Assembly: GCF_024345835.1 (NCBI RefSeq) | Contig: NZ_JAGQBW010000007.1 | Location: 81,366-145,365, forward strand | Source of the DNA: Synechococcus sp. HJ21-Hayes | GTDB lineage: Bacteria; Cyanobacteriota; Cyanobacteriia; PCC-6307; Cyanobiaceae | Direction: 5' to 3' | Length of the DNA: 64,000 bases | Part shown: positions 40,705-49,053 of the stretch, piece after piece | Layout: every line of letters starts with the position of its first letter | Numbering within the stretch: position 1 is the stretch's first letter | The notes under the pieces: generated by a model | What the model saw: the letters and a program-made list of their open reading frames with translations, nothing else | Told to the model about the DNA's origin: nothing | Database searches by the model: none | Translations under genes and position numbers: made by a program

Positions 40705-41031
40705 ATGACGATTTACGTAGGGAATCTGTCCTTCGACGCCGAAGTGTCAGATCTCGAGCACCTGTTTGCCGAATACGGTCAGGTGAGCAAGTGCAGCCTG
40801 CCCCTCGACCGCGACACCGGTCGCAAGCGTGGTTTTGCTTTCGTTGAAATGGCCAACGAGGCCGATGAGGCCAAGGCCATCAACGATCTGCAAGATGTTG
40901 AGTGGATGGGTCGCAGCATCCGCGTCAACAAAGCTGAGCCCCGCACCGGCGGTGGTGGCGGCGGCGGTGGCCGTGGTGGCTACGGCGGTGGCGGCGGCTA
41001 CGGCGGCGGCGGCGGTGGCAACCGCTGGTGA
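40705..41031 (+). CDS. glycine-rich RRM RNA-binding protein
   Basis: A single RNA-recognition motif with RNP2 IYVGNL (3-8) and RNP1 KRGFAFVE (41-48), followed by a C-terminal tail from about residue 82 made almost only of glycine with tyrosine and arginine. This is the Rbp family of cyanobacteria, usually cold-regulated and binding U-rich RNA. The glycine tail marks the class-I type. A T-tailed terminator follows. Confidence 0.93.
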   Translation: MTIYVGNLSFDAEVSDLEHLFAEYGQVSKCSLPLDRDTGRKRGFAFVEMANEADEAKAINDLQDVEWMGRSIRVNKAEPRTGGGGGGGGRGGYGGGGGYGGGGGGNRW

Positions 41032-41062
41032 TCCCCAGCCCCTAGGCCCTAACTCGTCTTCG

Positions 41063-41094
41063 AAACCGTTCCTGCTTGCAGGGGCGGTTTTTTT
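41063..41094 (+). terminator. Rho-independent terminator after the RRM gene
   Basis: Arms beginning AAACCG and ending CGGTTT with an inner CCTGC/GCAGG extension (two G-T pairs between them) form a stem of about 13 pairs. It is followed directly by a run of seven T. It separates the RRM gene from the Nif11-like gene. Confidence 0.85.
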
Positions 41095-41137
41095 CTGGCG
41101 TTCTGGCTAGCTGTGGAGGGTCCATCGGGTTGCACCC

Positions 41138-41302
41138 ATGTCCAAATCTCAGCTGAATGCGTTTGTGGCCAAGATGGAAAGCGATCCTTCCCTGAAGGCC
41201 CTGGTGGCATCCGCGACTTCCTCCGAGGCTGTGGTGTTGATCGCCAGCGATAACGGCAACAGCTTCTCGGCCGCCACCTGGAACCGCCACCTGCGCGGCT
41301 GA
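41138..41302 (+). CDS. Nif11-leader-like small protein
   Basis: A 54-residue protein reading SQLNAFVAKMESDPSLKALV, then VVLIASDNGNSFSAATW. This is the pattern of the Nif11 leader domain (helix, DPxL, then AxxxGxxFS) that also forms leaders of prochlorosin-type peptides. There is no GG or GA cleavage site and no core peptide, so it is a stand-alone Nif11 protein. It ends two bases before the convergent exporter operon's stop. Too short for routine gene calling. Confidence 0.7.
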   Translation: MSKSQLNAFVAKMESDPSLKALVASATSSEAVVLIASDNGNSFSAATWNRHLRG

Positions 41303-41303
41303 A

Positions 41304-42104
41304 TCAGCTGGAGGCGGAGGTGTAGTACCGCAGGGCGTACTGCCAGAACCAGCGGCTCAGCCCCAGGGCGGCCGCTGCCACCCCCAGGCTGGCGAGGGCC
41401 CAGCTGGCGCTGACGCGGCCCAGGATCGCCTCCGCCGGCACGGTGGTGAGAAAGGCCACGGGTAACACCAGGGTGAACAGGGTGCGTAGCCCCACTGGGT
41501 AGGCACTCACGGGATAGCGGCCCGCCACCAGCACATAGCGGAGCACTTCAGTGGCGTTCCACACCTTCACGAACCAGATGCTCAGGGCCGCGAGCAGGAA
41601 CCAGAGGCTGTAAAGGATCACCGCACTGCTGGCCAGCAGCAGCGCCGTGAGGGCCACGTGGCTGGCTTGCCAGCTGGCCCCGGCTTGGTTGGCGGCCCAG
41701 AGGATCAGCCCAGCTCCCGCCACCAGGCCCGGCAGGCCCCAGGGGGAGAAGCTGCGGGTGGAGATCCAGAACTGGCTGTCGATGGGCTTCAACAGCACGA
41801 AATCCAGGGTGCCGTTCTGCACATGGCTCACGATCTTGCTGAGGTTGGGCTGCAGCACGGCGCTGGTGAGCCCATCCAGCAAGGTGTAGACGCCGAGCAC
41901 CACCAGCGCCTCATCCCAGCTCCAGCCACCCAGCCTGCTACTGCGGCCATAGAGCAGGGCGAGCACGAACAGGCTGCCGGCCAGGTTGCCCACCACCGCC
42001 AGCAGTTCGATGGCCATGTTGGCCTGGTATTCCAGCTCCGCCGCCAGGGACGTGGCCCAGAAGCGGCCCAGGCTGCGCCAGTAACGGTTCCGAGGCATCG
42101 GCAT
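41304..42104 (-). CDS. ABC-2 type exporter permease (DUF990-like), second subunit
   Basis: A 266-residue protein with six hydrophobic spans matching the ABC2_membrane_6 family: LEYQANMAIELLAVVGNLAG, then GTLDFVLLKPIDSQFWIS, a typical cytoplasmic loop. It pairs with the upstream permease and the ATPase to form an exporter of unknown substrate. Its start overlaps the preceding stop by one base. Confidence 0.85.
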   Translation of the reverse strand: MPMPRNRYWRSLGRFWATSLAAELEYQANMAIELLAVVGNLAGSLFVLALLYGRSSRLGGWSWDEALVVLGVYTLLDGLTSAVLQPNLSKIVSHVQNGTLDFVLLKPIDSQFWISTRSFSPWGLPGLVAGAGLILWAANQAGASWQASHVALTALLLASSAVILYSLWFLLAALSIWFVKVWNATEVLRYVLVAGRYPVSAYPVGLRTLFTLVLPVAFLTTVPAEAILGRVSASWALASLGVAAAALGLSRWFWQYALRYYTSASS

Positions 42105-42892
42105 CAGGCCCCCATCGCTCCGTAGCGCCGCACCCCTGCCCGCCAGAGCAGCCAGGCGATCGGCGCCAGCAGGGCAATCCAGGCTGCCAGGGCCCCGAAG
42201 CCAGCGGCAGCATTCACGGGCATGCCTGCCAGCAATTGGGCCGGGAAGCTGAGCATGTAGGGGAAGGGCGTGGCCAGGGCGAAGCTCTTCATCGGTGCCG
42301 GGAAGGTGTCGAGCGGGGCCACCAGACCGGAGAGGAAGAGGTAGGGAATCAGCAGCAGCCGATCCAGTGCCGCCGCCCGCTCACTCCAAAAGCACAGCAT
42401 GGTCACCACGGTTTGGAGCAGGAAGCGCAGGGCGAAGGCTGCCCCGATGGCCAGCAGTCCCAGGAGCAGGGCCCCAGCGGAGGGCAGTGCCAGGTCGGTG
42501 GGCTGCAGGAGCGCCAGTACCGCCAGCATCAACGCCACGAACGGGATCCTGGTGGCCTGCTCGGCGATGTGGGCGGCCAGGTAGCGCCAGAGGGGCTGCA
42601 GGGGCTGCAGCAGATAGGGAGAGAGCTTGCCCTGCAGGGCGTCCTCCTCGAACACGTGGATCAGCCACACCACGGTGAACTGGCGCACCACGAAGGCCGC
42701 GATGAAGTAGTGGCTCAGCTGTTGGGGGCTCAGGCCTGCCGCCACGGCGCCGCCGGCCCCCTGCCACACCCCCAGCATGATCAGGGGGAGCACACCGGAG
42801 AGGGCCCACAGGGCGATTTCGGCGCGGTATTCGAGCATGTAGGCGTACTGGGTGGCGAGCAACACCCGGGCGATCCGCAGGGCGCGCCTCAC
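42104..42892 (-). CDS. ABC-2 type exporter permease, first subunit
   Basis: A 262-residue permease with six spans. It shows YAYMLEYRAEIALWALSGVLPL near the N-terminus and EEDALQGKLSPYLLQPLQPLW in the cytoplasmic loop, again the DUF990-like pattern. The start lies four bases inside the ATPase gene. Two different permeases with one ATPase suggest a heterodimeric channel. Confidence 0.85.
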   Translation of the reverse strand: MRRALRIARVLLATQYAYMLEYRAEIALWALSGVLPLIMLGVWQGAGGAVAAGLSPQQLSHYFIAAFVVRQFTVVWLIHVFEEDALQGKLSPYLLQPLQPLWRYLAAHIAEQATRIPFVALMLAVLALLQPTDLALPSAGALLLGLLAIGAAFALRFLLQTVVTMLCFWSERAAALDRLLLIPYLFLSGLVAPLDTFPAPMKSFALATPFPYMLSFPAQLLAGMPVNAAAGFGALAAWIALLAPIAWLLWRAGVRRYGAMGA

Positions 42893-43872
42893 GCCACGCT
42901 CCCCTGGCGGAACAGCCGCCCGATGAGTTCTTCCACGGGGGGATCGCTCACTTCGAGGTCGAGCACGTCGAAACGGCTCAGCAGTTCGCCAACCTGCTGG
43001 GTGAGCTGCTCGCGGGGGATCAGCAAGCGCACCTGGTGGCCCTGCAGCGACTCGAGCTCGCCATAGCCCTGGAACTCCTCAGCGTTGGCCAGGTGGCGGA
43101 GCTCCAGGCGCACCTCGCGCTGGGGGGCCAGGCTGGTGGTGAGTTCCTCCAGGGAGCCGTCGTAGAAGAGGCGGCCCTGGTGGATCAACAGCACCCGCGG
43201 ACACAGGGCCGTGATGTCGCCCATGTAGTGGCTGGTGAGCAGCACAGTGGCGCCATAGCGGCGGTTGTAGTCCGCCAGGAAATCACGCACCCGGGCCTGG
43301 GCGTTCACATCCAGGCCAAGGGTGGGCTCATCGAGAAACAGCACCGCCGGGCGGTGCAGCAGGGCGGCCAGCAGCTCTGCCTTCATGCGCTGGCCCAGGG
43401 AGAGCTTGCGCACGGGGCGGGTGAGCTCGTCGCCGAGCTCGAGCATGTCGGCCAGCTCGTGGATGCGCCGCTTGGCCTCGCTGTCGTCGATGCCGTACAC
43501 GGCCGCATTGACGCGGAAGGAATCCAGCGGCGGCAAATCCCAGATCAGCTGCTGCTTGTTGCCCATCACCAGGGTGATCTGCTCGAGGAAGCGGGGCTGG
43601 CGCCGGGCCGGCACCCAGCCCGCCACCTGCACGGATCCAGACGAGGGATGGATCAACCCCGTGAGCATCTTCAAGGTGGTGGTTTTGCCGGCTCCATTGG
43701 GGCCGAGGAAGCCCACGATCTCGCCGGGCTCCACCGCAAAGCTCACGCCCTGCACCGCCACCACATCGCGATGGCGGCGCCGCAGCAGGTGCTGCACACT
43801 GCCACGCAGGCCGGGTTGCCGGTCGGCAACGCGGTAGGTGCGGCTCAGCTCGTCAACGGAAACGATCGGCAT
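42889..43872 (-). CDS. ABC exporter ATP-binding protein
   Basis: A 327-residue NatA/CcmA-type ATPase: Walker A GPNGAGKTT, Q-loop region GNKQQLIWDLPP, signature KLSLGQRMKAEL and Walker B VLFLDEPTLGLD, then a C-terminal regulatory domain of about 90 residues. ATG 43872 is chosen at MPIVSVDELSRTYRV. First gene of the three-gene exporter operon. The signature is degenerate (LSLGQ) but usual for this subfamily. Confidence 0.92.
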   Translation of the reverse strand: MPIVSVDELSRTYRVADRQPGLRGSVQHLLRRRHRDVVAVQGVSFAVEPGEIVGFLGPNGAGKTTTLKMLTGLIHPSSGSVQVAGWVPARRQPRFLEQITLVMGNKQQLIWDLPPLDSFRVNAAVYGIDDSEAKRRIHELADMLELGDELTRPVRKLSLGQRMKAELLAALLHRPAVLFLDEPTLGLDVNAQARVRDFLADYNRRYGATVLLTSHYMGDITALCPRVLLIHQGRLFYDGSLEELTTSLAPQREVRLELRHLANAEEFQGYGELESLQGHQVRLLIPREQLTQQVGELLSRFDVLDLEVSDPPVEELIGRLFRQGSVA

Positions 43873-43879
43873 GGAGCGC

Positions 43880-44179
43880 TCAGGCCGCTTCCACTCTGGT
43901 GACGCCGGAGGTGAACAGGAACACGCCAAGGCCCAGCTGATGGGACTGGCCGTCAATGGCGGCCATGCCGCCGCAGGCGTAGTCCACCAGCCGCTGGCCG
44001 GCGGCCTCGGGCAGGGCGCAGAGGTTGATCACGATCGTGCGGTTCCTGCGCACGGCCTCGATGAGCTGCTCGGCGTCCGCCATGGTGGTGGGGGCCAACA
44101 GCAGAACTTCCGGGCCCCGACGTTCGGGGTAACCAGGGCTGGGCTTGCGCTCAACAGGGGATGCGGCCGGGTTGATCAT
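43880..44179 (-). CDS. SepF-family cell-division protein, short form
   Basis: A 99-residue protein matching the SepF core: PEVLLLAPTTMADAEQLIEA, then RTIVINLCALPEAAGQRLVD and GGMAAIDGQSHQLGLGVFLF. SepF tethers FtsZ to the membrane, but this version lacks the usual N-terminal membrane helix and linker, so it may be a regulator or paralogue. It lies between the DUF2811 and exporter genes. Confidence 0.75.
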   Translation of the reverse strand: MINPAASPVERKPSPGYPERRGPEVLLLAPTTMADAEQLIEAVRRNRTIVINLCALPEAAGQRLVDYACGGMAAIDGQSHQLGLGVFLFTSGVTRVEAA

Positions 44180-44185
44180 CGCGGC

Positions 44186-44422
44186 TTAGCGGGAGACAGG
44201 GGCGTCCTGGCGGCGGAACAGGCCGTCGAGGTAGTGGCGCGCAACGGCGCGGTCCTGACTGCCGTGCTGAAACAGAAACCCCGCCAGGGCCACCTGCATC
44301 AGCCGGTACTGGTCCCACTGCGGATGCACCCGCACGAACTCCCGCATGGCGTCGTACAGGTCCTCCGGGAACTGGTTCTCGACACTGACGAACTGGGGAG
44401 CGTGGTCGGGGATCTGCTTCAT
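44186..44422 (-). CDS. DUF2811 domain protein
   Basis: A 78-residue protein: VSVENQFPEDLYDAMREFV, RVHPQWDQYRLMQVALAGFL and FQHGSQDRAVARHYLDGLF, the cyanobacterial DUF2811 pattern. Function is unknown. It lies six bases before the SepF-like gene and is likely co-transcribed with it. ATG 44422 is preferred over 44455. Confidence 0.75.
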   Translation of the reverse strand: MKQIPDHAPQFVSVENQFPEDLYDAMREFVRVHPQWDQYRLMQVALAGFLFQHGSQDRAVARHYLDGLFRRQDAPVSR

Positions 44423-44567
44423 GCGTTCGCTGCGTGGGGGCCCATGACGCCACAACCATCCCGCATCGTCAAAGCGGCCTGTCGCGGAGTGTTGGGTTGA
44501 GACGCCAGCTGCGACTGGCCGGCTGGATTGGCCTCTGGCGCCCTGGCGCCGTCGCAGGGCCGGGCCA

Positions 44568-44774
44568 GTGCGGTTTGCCCGATGGCGTCAAGGGCTGCGC
44601 CGCTTTCCTCACCCCGCTGGCTGGCTGGTGCTGGGGGTATGGGTCTCAGCTGCAGTGGCTGTGGAAAACACCCCCTTTGAGCTGGGGAAAAGTCCATCCG
44701 TCAGCGTTGCTGATCAATCGCCGTTGCTGTGCTTCTGCGCCAGGGGTGACAAGGGGCGAGGGGCTAGCTGCTGA
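44568..44774 (+). CDS. doubtful small exported protein
   Basis: A GTG-started 68-residue frame with a signal-like segment (WLVLGVWVSAAVAVE) and a short cysteine-containing remainder. It fills most of the gap between the DUF2811 gene and the next small gene, but codon choice is uneven and no family is recognised. Confidence 0.25.
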   Translation: MRFARWRQGLRRFPHPAGWLVLGVWVSAAVAVENTPFELGKSPSVSVADQSPLLCFCARGDKGRGASC

Positions 44775-44838
44775 TCTGGCCATGGCCGCTGGCTGCAGGC
44801 CTGGCAGAGCGTTTGCATCCGTTAGCTGCAGATGCAAT

Positions 44839-44997
44839 GTGAATCGGGAGCTGGATCAACGCTGCCTGGAACTGGCCCTGGCTGATCTGCGTCCGCTGGA
44901 GGCGCAGCAGCGCCAGCGGGCCCTGGCGCAGTTCCGCGCCATCGATCCGCAGCTGGCGGAACGGCTGCAGCTGGAACTGGCCTACAGCCTCAGCTGA
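44839..44997 (+). CDS. small conserved-looking helical protein
   Basis: A GTG-started 52-residue protein, NRELDQRCLELALADLRPLE then AQFRAIDPQLAERLQLELAY, two amphipathic helices with strong third-position G/C, unlike the sequence before it. No function can be given. It faces the J-domain gene. Confidence 0.5.
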   Translation: MNRELDQRCLELALADLRPLEAQQRQRALAQFRAIDPQLAERLQLELAYSLS

Positions 44998-45019
44998 TCA
45001 GGGCCTGGCTTGCAGGCTT

Positions 45020-45409
45020 TCACACGCCGCGGCCGAGTAGCAGATCACGGGCGCCATTCACGAGTTGCATCGTGTCGTGCAGGCCTCCGCGATCCGGATG
45101 GTGTTCGGCGGCAGCCTCCTTCCAGGCGCGCGTCACCTGAGCCTCGGTGAGCCGGCCGGAGAGGGGCAGGTGCAGCCGCTGGCGCGCCACGATCGCATCG
45201 AGGTCGGGGTGCTTGCCGAGGGGGCTCCAATCGGCCTTGCTCAGCGCTGGGCTGCGTTTCTTGCCCGACTTGCGGCGGCTCCCCTTGGCCCCGGCCTTGC
45301 CGCCAAATCCCTTCTGGTCGGCGCCCTCATCGGCACTGCTGCTGCGGGGCCGGCGATTGGCGGAGCGGCTGAGGGCTGGCAGGGTTTGGGGCATCTCAGG
45401 CTCATGCAT
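45020..45409 (-). CDS. J-domain protein
   Basis: The C-terminal 65 residues form a J domain with the HPD motif in EHHPDRGG and the flanking helices (ARQRLHLPLSGRLTEAQVTR). The N-terminal half is low-complexity and rich in serine, lysine and arginine. J proteins stimulate a DnaK partner; no dnaK is nearby. The domain sits at the C-terminus rather than the N-terminus. ATG 45409 is chosen. Confidence 0.8.
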   Translation of the reverse strand: MHEPEMPQTLPALSRSANRRPRSSSADEGADQKGFGGKAGAKGSRRKSGKKRSPALSKADWSPLGKHPDLDAIVARQRLHLPLSGRLTEAQVTRAWKEAAAEHHPDRGGLHDTMQLVNGARDLLLGRGV

Positions 45410-45553
45410 GGGCTCCAGCCTCCCGCACCGCGTGCCCAGAAAAAAGACGGACTGGTGGTCCGCCTTGGGGTCCCTCTTGCACCCTGGAGTGCTCAGCGGC
45501 ATGAACCGCTGGCGTGGGGCTCGCCGATGCATCACCCTCGGAGCAGATCGGAG

Positions 45554-46375
45554 ATGCCTGTGCTGGAGCTGTTTCACGCTGCCCCCTCCTACTACTCGAT
45601 GGTGGCGCGCCTGGCCCTGGTGGAAGCGGGGGTGGAGAGCACCAGCCGGCTTCTGGATATCCACCTGGCCAAGCAGCAGCTGAGCGACGCCTACCGCCAG
45701 CTCAACCCCCACATGACCGTGCCCACCCTGCGGGGCCCCGGCCTGCTGCTCACCGACAGTTCTGAGATTCTCGCCTTCAGCGCGCGCCAGGCTGGCGATG
45801 CCTGGCTGGATGCCGATGCATCCCTGGCCCCGGCGATCGGCCAGGTGGTGGCGGACCACTACGCCATCTCGATTGAAACGCTCACCTTCAGCAAGTTGCT
45901 GGTGGTCAAGCCTTTACTGCTGCCTGTGGTGAAGCGGGTGCTGGGGGGGCTGAGCCGCAGCCTGGAGACCCGGGCGGCGCAGGCCGCGGATGGCGGCGGA
46001 TCCCTGCGGGCCAAGGCCCAGGAGGATCGGCAACGGCTTGCCACGTTTACGGAGGCGCCCCTCGCCCGCACCCTGGAGGCCATGCGAGAGCAGGTGCAGG
46101 CCTACCTGCTCGGTTTGCCTGCCCCGGGCGCCGGGGTCGGGCTGTTCGGGGATCGCCTCTCCAGCGCCGACATCGTGGTGGCCGTGTTGCTGGCCCGGCT
46201 CAGCATGGCCGGCGAGCTGCCGCTGCTGGAGCGGGAGGATGTGCGTCAGTGGTGGCAGCGCTTCCAGGCCCGCCCTGGATTTCAAGCCGCTGACATCTGG
46301 ACCCGCTTTCAGCGCCGCCGCTTTGTGCAGGCCCTGATCGAGGCCCGCCGCACCCCCCTAGCTGTTCAGGATTGA
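45554..46375 (+). CDS. glutathione S-transferase family protein
   Basis: The 273-residue protein has the thioredoxin-like N-domain (VLELFHAAPSYYSMVARLAL, then the cis-proline and glutathione-binding TVPTLRGPGLLLTDSSEI) and a helical C-domain. Substrate is unknown. The C-terminal domain is longer than average. Its last ten bases overlap the convergent pyrFE gene. Confidence 0.82.
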   Translation: MPVLELFHAAPSYYSMVARLALVEAGVESTSRLLDIHLAKQQLSDAYRQLNPHMTVPTLRGPGLLLTDSSEILAFSARQAGDAWLDADASLAPAIGQVVADHYAISIETLTFSKLLVVKPLLLPVVKRVLGGLSRSLETRAAQAADGGGSLRAKAQEDRQRLATFTEAPLARTLEAMREQVQAYLLGLPAPGAGVGLFGDRLSSADIVVAVLLARLSMAGELPLLEREDVRQWWQRFQARPGFQAADIWTRFQRRRFVQALIEARRTPLAVQD

Positions 46376-47850
46376 TGGCTGCCCAGGCTCACCGCCTGCT
46401 CGGCTGTGAGCCGTCCGGCCTGGCGCAGGGCCCTGGTGATCTGGCCCAAATCGAGCACGGCATGGGTGCGGTAGCCGGCATCGGCCAGCCGCTGGCGGGC
46501 TGTGCCGCCGTGGTCGATGAACACCACCACATCCCGCACCACAAGACCGGAGCTCTCCAGCTTGGCGATCCCCTCGAGCACGCTGCCACCGGTGATCAGC
46601 ACGTCGTCCACCACCACAGCGGTGTCGCCGGCGTTGAAATCCCCCTCGATCAGGCGCCGGGCGCCGTGGGCTTTCACCTCCTTCCGGGGATAGATCAGCG
46701 GTTTCTTGAGTTGCAGGGAGAGGCCGGTGGCCGTGGGCAAGGAGCCATAGGGAATCCCGGCAATGCGGTCAAAGAGCAGCCCCTGCAGTTTCTCCCCGTA
46801 GGCGTGTAAAACCCGGTGGAATAGATTGGGATCGGAAATAATCTGGCGCAGATCGATGTAGTAATTGAACACGGCACCAGAGGCTTGCATGTAGTTGCCA
46901 AATAGCAGGCAGCCGATGTCGAACAGATCCACGATCAGGCCATCGAGGTTGTCGCTGAGGACCTCTGATGCATCGGCAGGGGGTTCCAGCGGCGGTGGCA
47001 GCCACAGGGCGCAGGTGCCGGTTTGGGCCTGGCCTTCGAGGTAGGTCTGCCGCATGGCGTTCACCGTTTGTTTGAGCTGCCGGGCCTGGGTGTCGATCTC
47101 CTCCCCCACCAGCAGGTTTTGGGGCAGCGGCAGCAGCAGGCCATCGCCGGCGGGGGTGAGGCCTTCCCGCAGCAGAGCCTCCAGCCGTTGCTCCTCTGCC
47201 CAGAGGCTGCGCAGGATCACGAAACGGGAGGGAGCGGCCTGTCGCACCCTTGCCAAGATGTCGGGCTCGCTGGTGCCGATCTCCAGCAGCACCTGTTCCG
47301 GTGTGCCCCAGCGCTGGGCTTCCCGCACCAGTTCGAGATACAGGGGCTGGCTGGCGTTGGGGTAGTGCTGCACCACGCGGGAGGCCGGGTTGGAGCTGTG
47401 GCACGTCACCACCACGCCCTTGTCGCCATGGAGCAGAAACGGAGCGGCGATGTCCTGTCCCGGCAGGGGCGAGAGGGTCACAGCATCGGCCCCCAGCTCG
47501 TCAAACAGATAGTGGGCCAGGGCGCTGGAGCTGTTGAGATCGCCGTGTTTGCAGTCAACGATCAACGGGATGGAGCGCGGCACAAGATCCCGCACCTCAT
47601 GCAGCAGCTCCAGGCCCGTTGGCCCCAGAGCCTGGTAAAAGCCAAGGCTGGGTTTGTAGGCACAGATGTGCTCGTCTGTGGCATTGATCACCGCCTTTAA
47701 CCAGCGGCGCGCCTGGGAGAGAAAGGAGCCGGTGCTGATGCCCCGCTGGCGATTCCAGCTTTCGAGCATTTCGGGGTTGGGATCCAACCCGGCGATCAGT
47801 AACGACTGATGGCTGGCGATGGCATCCGTGAGCTTGACGAAGAACGACAT
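46366..47850 (-). CDS. bifunctional orotidine 5'-phosphate decarboxylase / orotate phosphoribosyltransferase
   Basis: A 494-residue fusion carrying the last two steps of UMP synthesis. Residues 1-280 are the decarboxylase, with the catalytic DCKHGD at 99-104 (Lys101) and AGLDPNPEML. Residues about 300-494 are the phosphoribosyltransferase, with the PRPP loop VVVDDVLITGGS near 411-423. The order is PyrF then PyrE, opposite to animal UMP synthase. ATG 47850 is the best start. Confidence 0.93.
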   Translation of the reverse strand: MSFFVKLTDAIASHQSLLIAGLDPNPEMLESWNRQRGISTGSFLSQARRWLKAVINATDEHICAYKPSLGFYQALGPTGLELLHEVRDLVPRSIPLIVDCKHGDLNSSSALAHYLFDELGADAVTLSPLPGQDIAAPFLLHGDKGVVVTCHSSNPASRVVQHYPNASQPLYLELVREAQRWGTPEQVLLEIGTSEPDILARVRQAAPSRFVILRSLWAEEQRLEALLREGLTPAGDGLLLPLPQNLLVGEEIDTQARQLKQTVNAMRQTYLEGQAQTGTCALWLPPPLEPPADASEVLSDNLDGLIVDLFDIGCLLFGNYMQASGAVFNYYIDLRQIISDPNLFHRVLHAYGEKLQGLLFDRIAGIPYGSLPTATGLSLQLKKPLIYPRKEVKAHGARRLIEGDFNAGDTAVVVDDVLITGGSVLEGIAKLESSGLVVRDVVVFIDHGGTARQRLADAGYRTHAVLDLGQITRALRQAGRLTAEQAVSLGSHQS

Positions 47851-47877
47851 CGACCCCAGAAGCAAGCAGCGTTCAGG

Positions 47878-48096
47878 CTATGGACAACCTGAAGCCACTG
47901 GCAAACGGCGGTTCTTGGTGCGGTCGTTGGAGATTTGGTGATCCACCTGGCCAAGCCGCTCGAGGATCAGCTGAAGATCGAGGTCGGTGAGCTCTCCATC
48001 AGCGCTCCATTTCATGCAGGTGCGTCCCATGCAGGTTTCCACAGGGGACCTGGCATGAACCTGTTGATTGATGACATGGGCCACGGCATTACCCAC
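47878..48096 (-). CDS. small hypothetical protein upstream of pyrFE
   Basis: A frame of up to 72 residues whose second half is coherent (GELTDLDLQLILERLGQVDH). The true start may be an internal Met (MGRTCMKW or MKWSADG). It lies 27 bases before pyrFE on the same strand. No family is recognised. Confidence 0.4.
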   Translation of the reverse strand: MGNAVAHVINQQVHARSPVETCMGRTCMKWSADGELTDLDLQLILERLGQVDHQISNDRTKNRRLPVASGCP

Positions 48097-48188
48097 GGAT
48101 TTGAGCTTGTCTACACCCTAGAAATCGCAGGTCCTGATTCTGTGTCCCCAAATCGGGGTAATTCAGAGGCGCTGCATCATGCCGTGCC

Positions 48189-48479
48189 TCAGTTGGACTC
48201 TGAGCCGGCCTTGTTGGCGCCCTCTGGCGACTCTTCCGTGTTTTGTTTGACCTGCGGTTCCATCACCGCGCCCAAGGAGCGGCAGTGGTTGATTGGGTCC
48301 ACATCGGGTGCCACGCCGAGGGCCTTGCGCAGGGCATCCATCTGCGTGATGGATTGCAGGTCGATTGAGGCGGCAGCCTGCTCACAGGCGATCTTCTGCA
48401 AGGCCTTGAGATCAGGAGCCCCGCAGCTGCTCAGCAGGCCAATGGCCGCAACGGCGGCGAGGGGTAGCACCCGTGACAT
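48189..48479 (-). CDS. small lipoprotein
   Basis: A 96-residue protein with a lipoprotein signal ending in the lipobox LSSC (residues 16-19), so the mature protein should be lipid-anchored. The mature part contains two further cysteines (KIACEQ and NHCRSLG) and an acidic C-terminus. Family not recognised. Confidence 0.65.
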   Translation of the reverse strand: MSRVLPLAAVAAIGLLSSCGAPDLKALQKIACEQAAASIDLQSITQMDALRKALGVAPDVDPINHCRSLGAVMEPQVKQNTEESPEGANKAGSESN

Positions 48480-48555
48480 GGGCTGGGGCAGGCGATCAGC
48501 ACCGGAAGGCTAGGCAGTGGATCTGGGTTTTGCTGCGGCGCTCCAGCTGGGTGTG

Positions 48556-49029
48556 TTAGGCCTGCAGTCCCTGCAGCCAGCGCATCAGACCCTTGGCGGG
48601 GTCGGCTAGTTCCTCCATTGAGCCGTAGAGATAGGCCTGCCAACCGATGCGCGGCAGACCGCTGAACACCATCAGGTTGAGGGGATAGTCCTCGGAGTCG
48701 CTGCAACGGCGGAAGTCGTCGCGATAGAGAAAGGTGGGCTTGCCCAGGGCGATGGCTGCTCCCAGCTCCAGCATCACGCCTTCATCGGGAGGCGTTCCAT
48801 TCACGATCGCGAGCATGGCATCGGCCTCGCGCACGTCCTGCAGGTCGGCTTGGGCCACCTGCCAGGCCCAGCCCTCCTGGGCCAGATCCACCTGGCCGTT
48901 GCGGGCGAATGGCTCCCACACCTCCAGCCCGAGGGCCTCAAGGGCCTCCACGAAATCCGGCAGCAACCGGTTGCGCCAATGGGCGGAGAAGCCGTAGGGC
49001 GATGCCAGGTAGAGGGTGGGGCGCTTCAT
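48556..49029 (-). CDS. nucleoside 2-deoxyribosyltransferase-like protein
   Basis: A 157-residue protein with LYLASPYGFSAHWRNRLLP at the start, the acidic DAMLAIVNGTPPDEGVMLELG motif (substrate binding and the nucleophilic glutamate region) and ALGKPTFLYRDDFR. The family moves deoxyribose between bases or hydrolyses nucleotides. Exact activity is unknown. Confidence 0.82.
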   Translation of the reverse strand: MKRPTLYLASPYGFSAHWRNRLLPDFVEALEALGLEVWEPFARNGQVDLAQEGWAWQVAQADLQDVREADAMLAIVNGTPPDEGVMLELGAAIALGKPTFLYRDDFRRCSDSEDYPLNLMVFSGLPRIGWQAYLYGSMEELADPAKGLMRWLQGLQA

Positions 49030-49053
49030 GGCCGCGAGGGGATGGAGGGATTG

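Noticed and set aside
41138..41302. lanthipeptide precursor
   Set aside because: No double-glycine site, no cysteine-bearing core and no LanM gene in the window.
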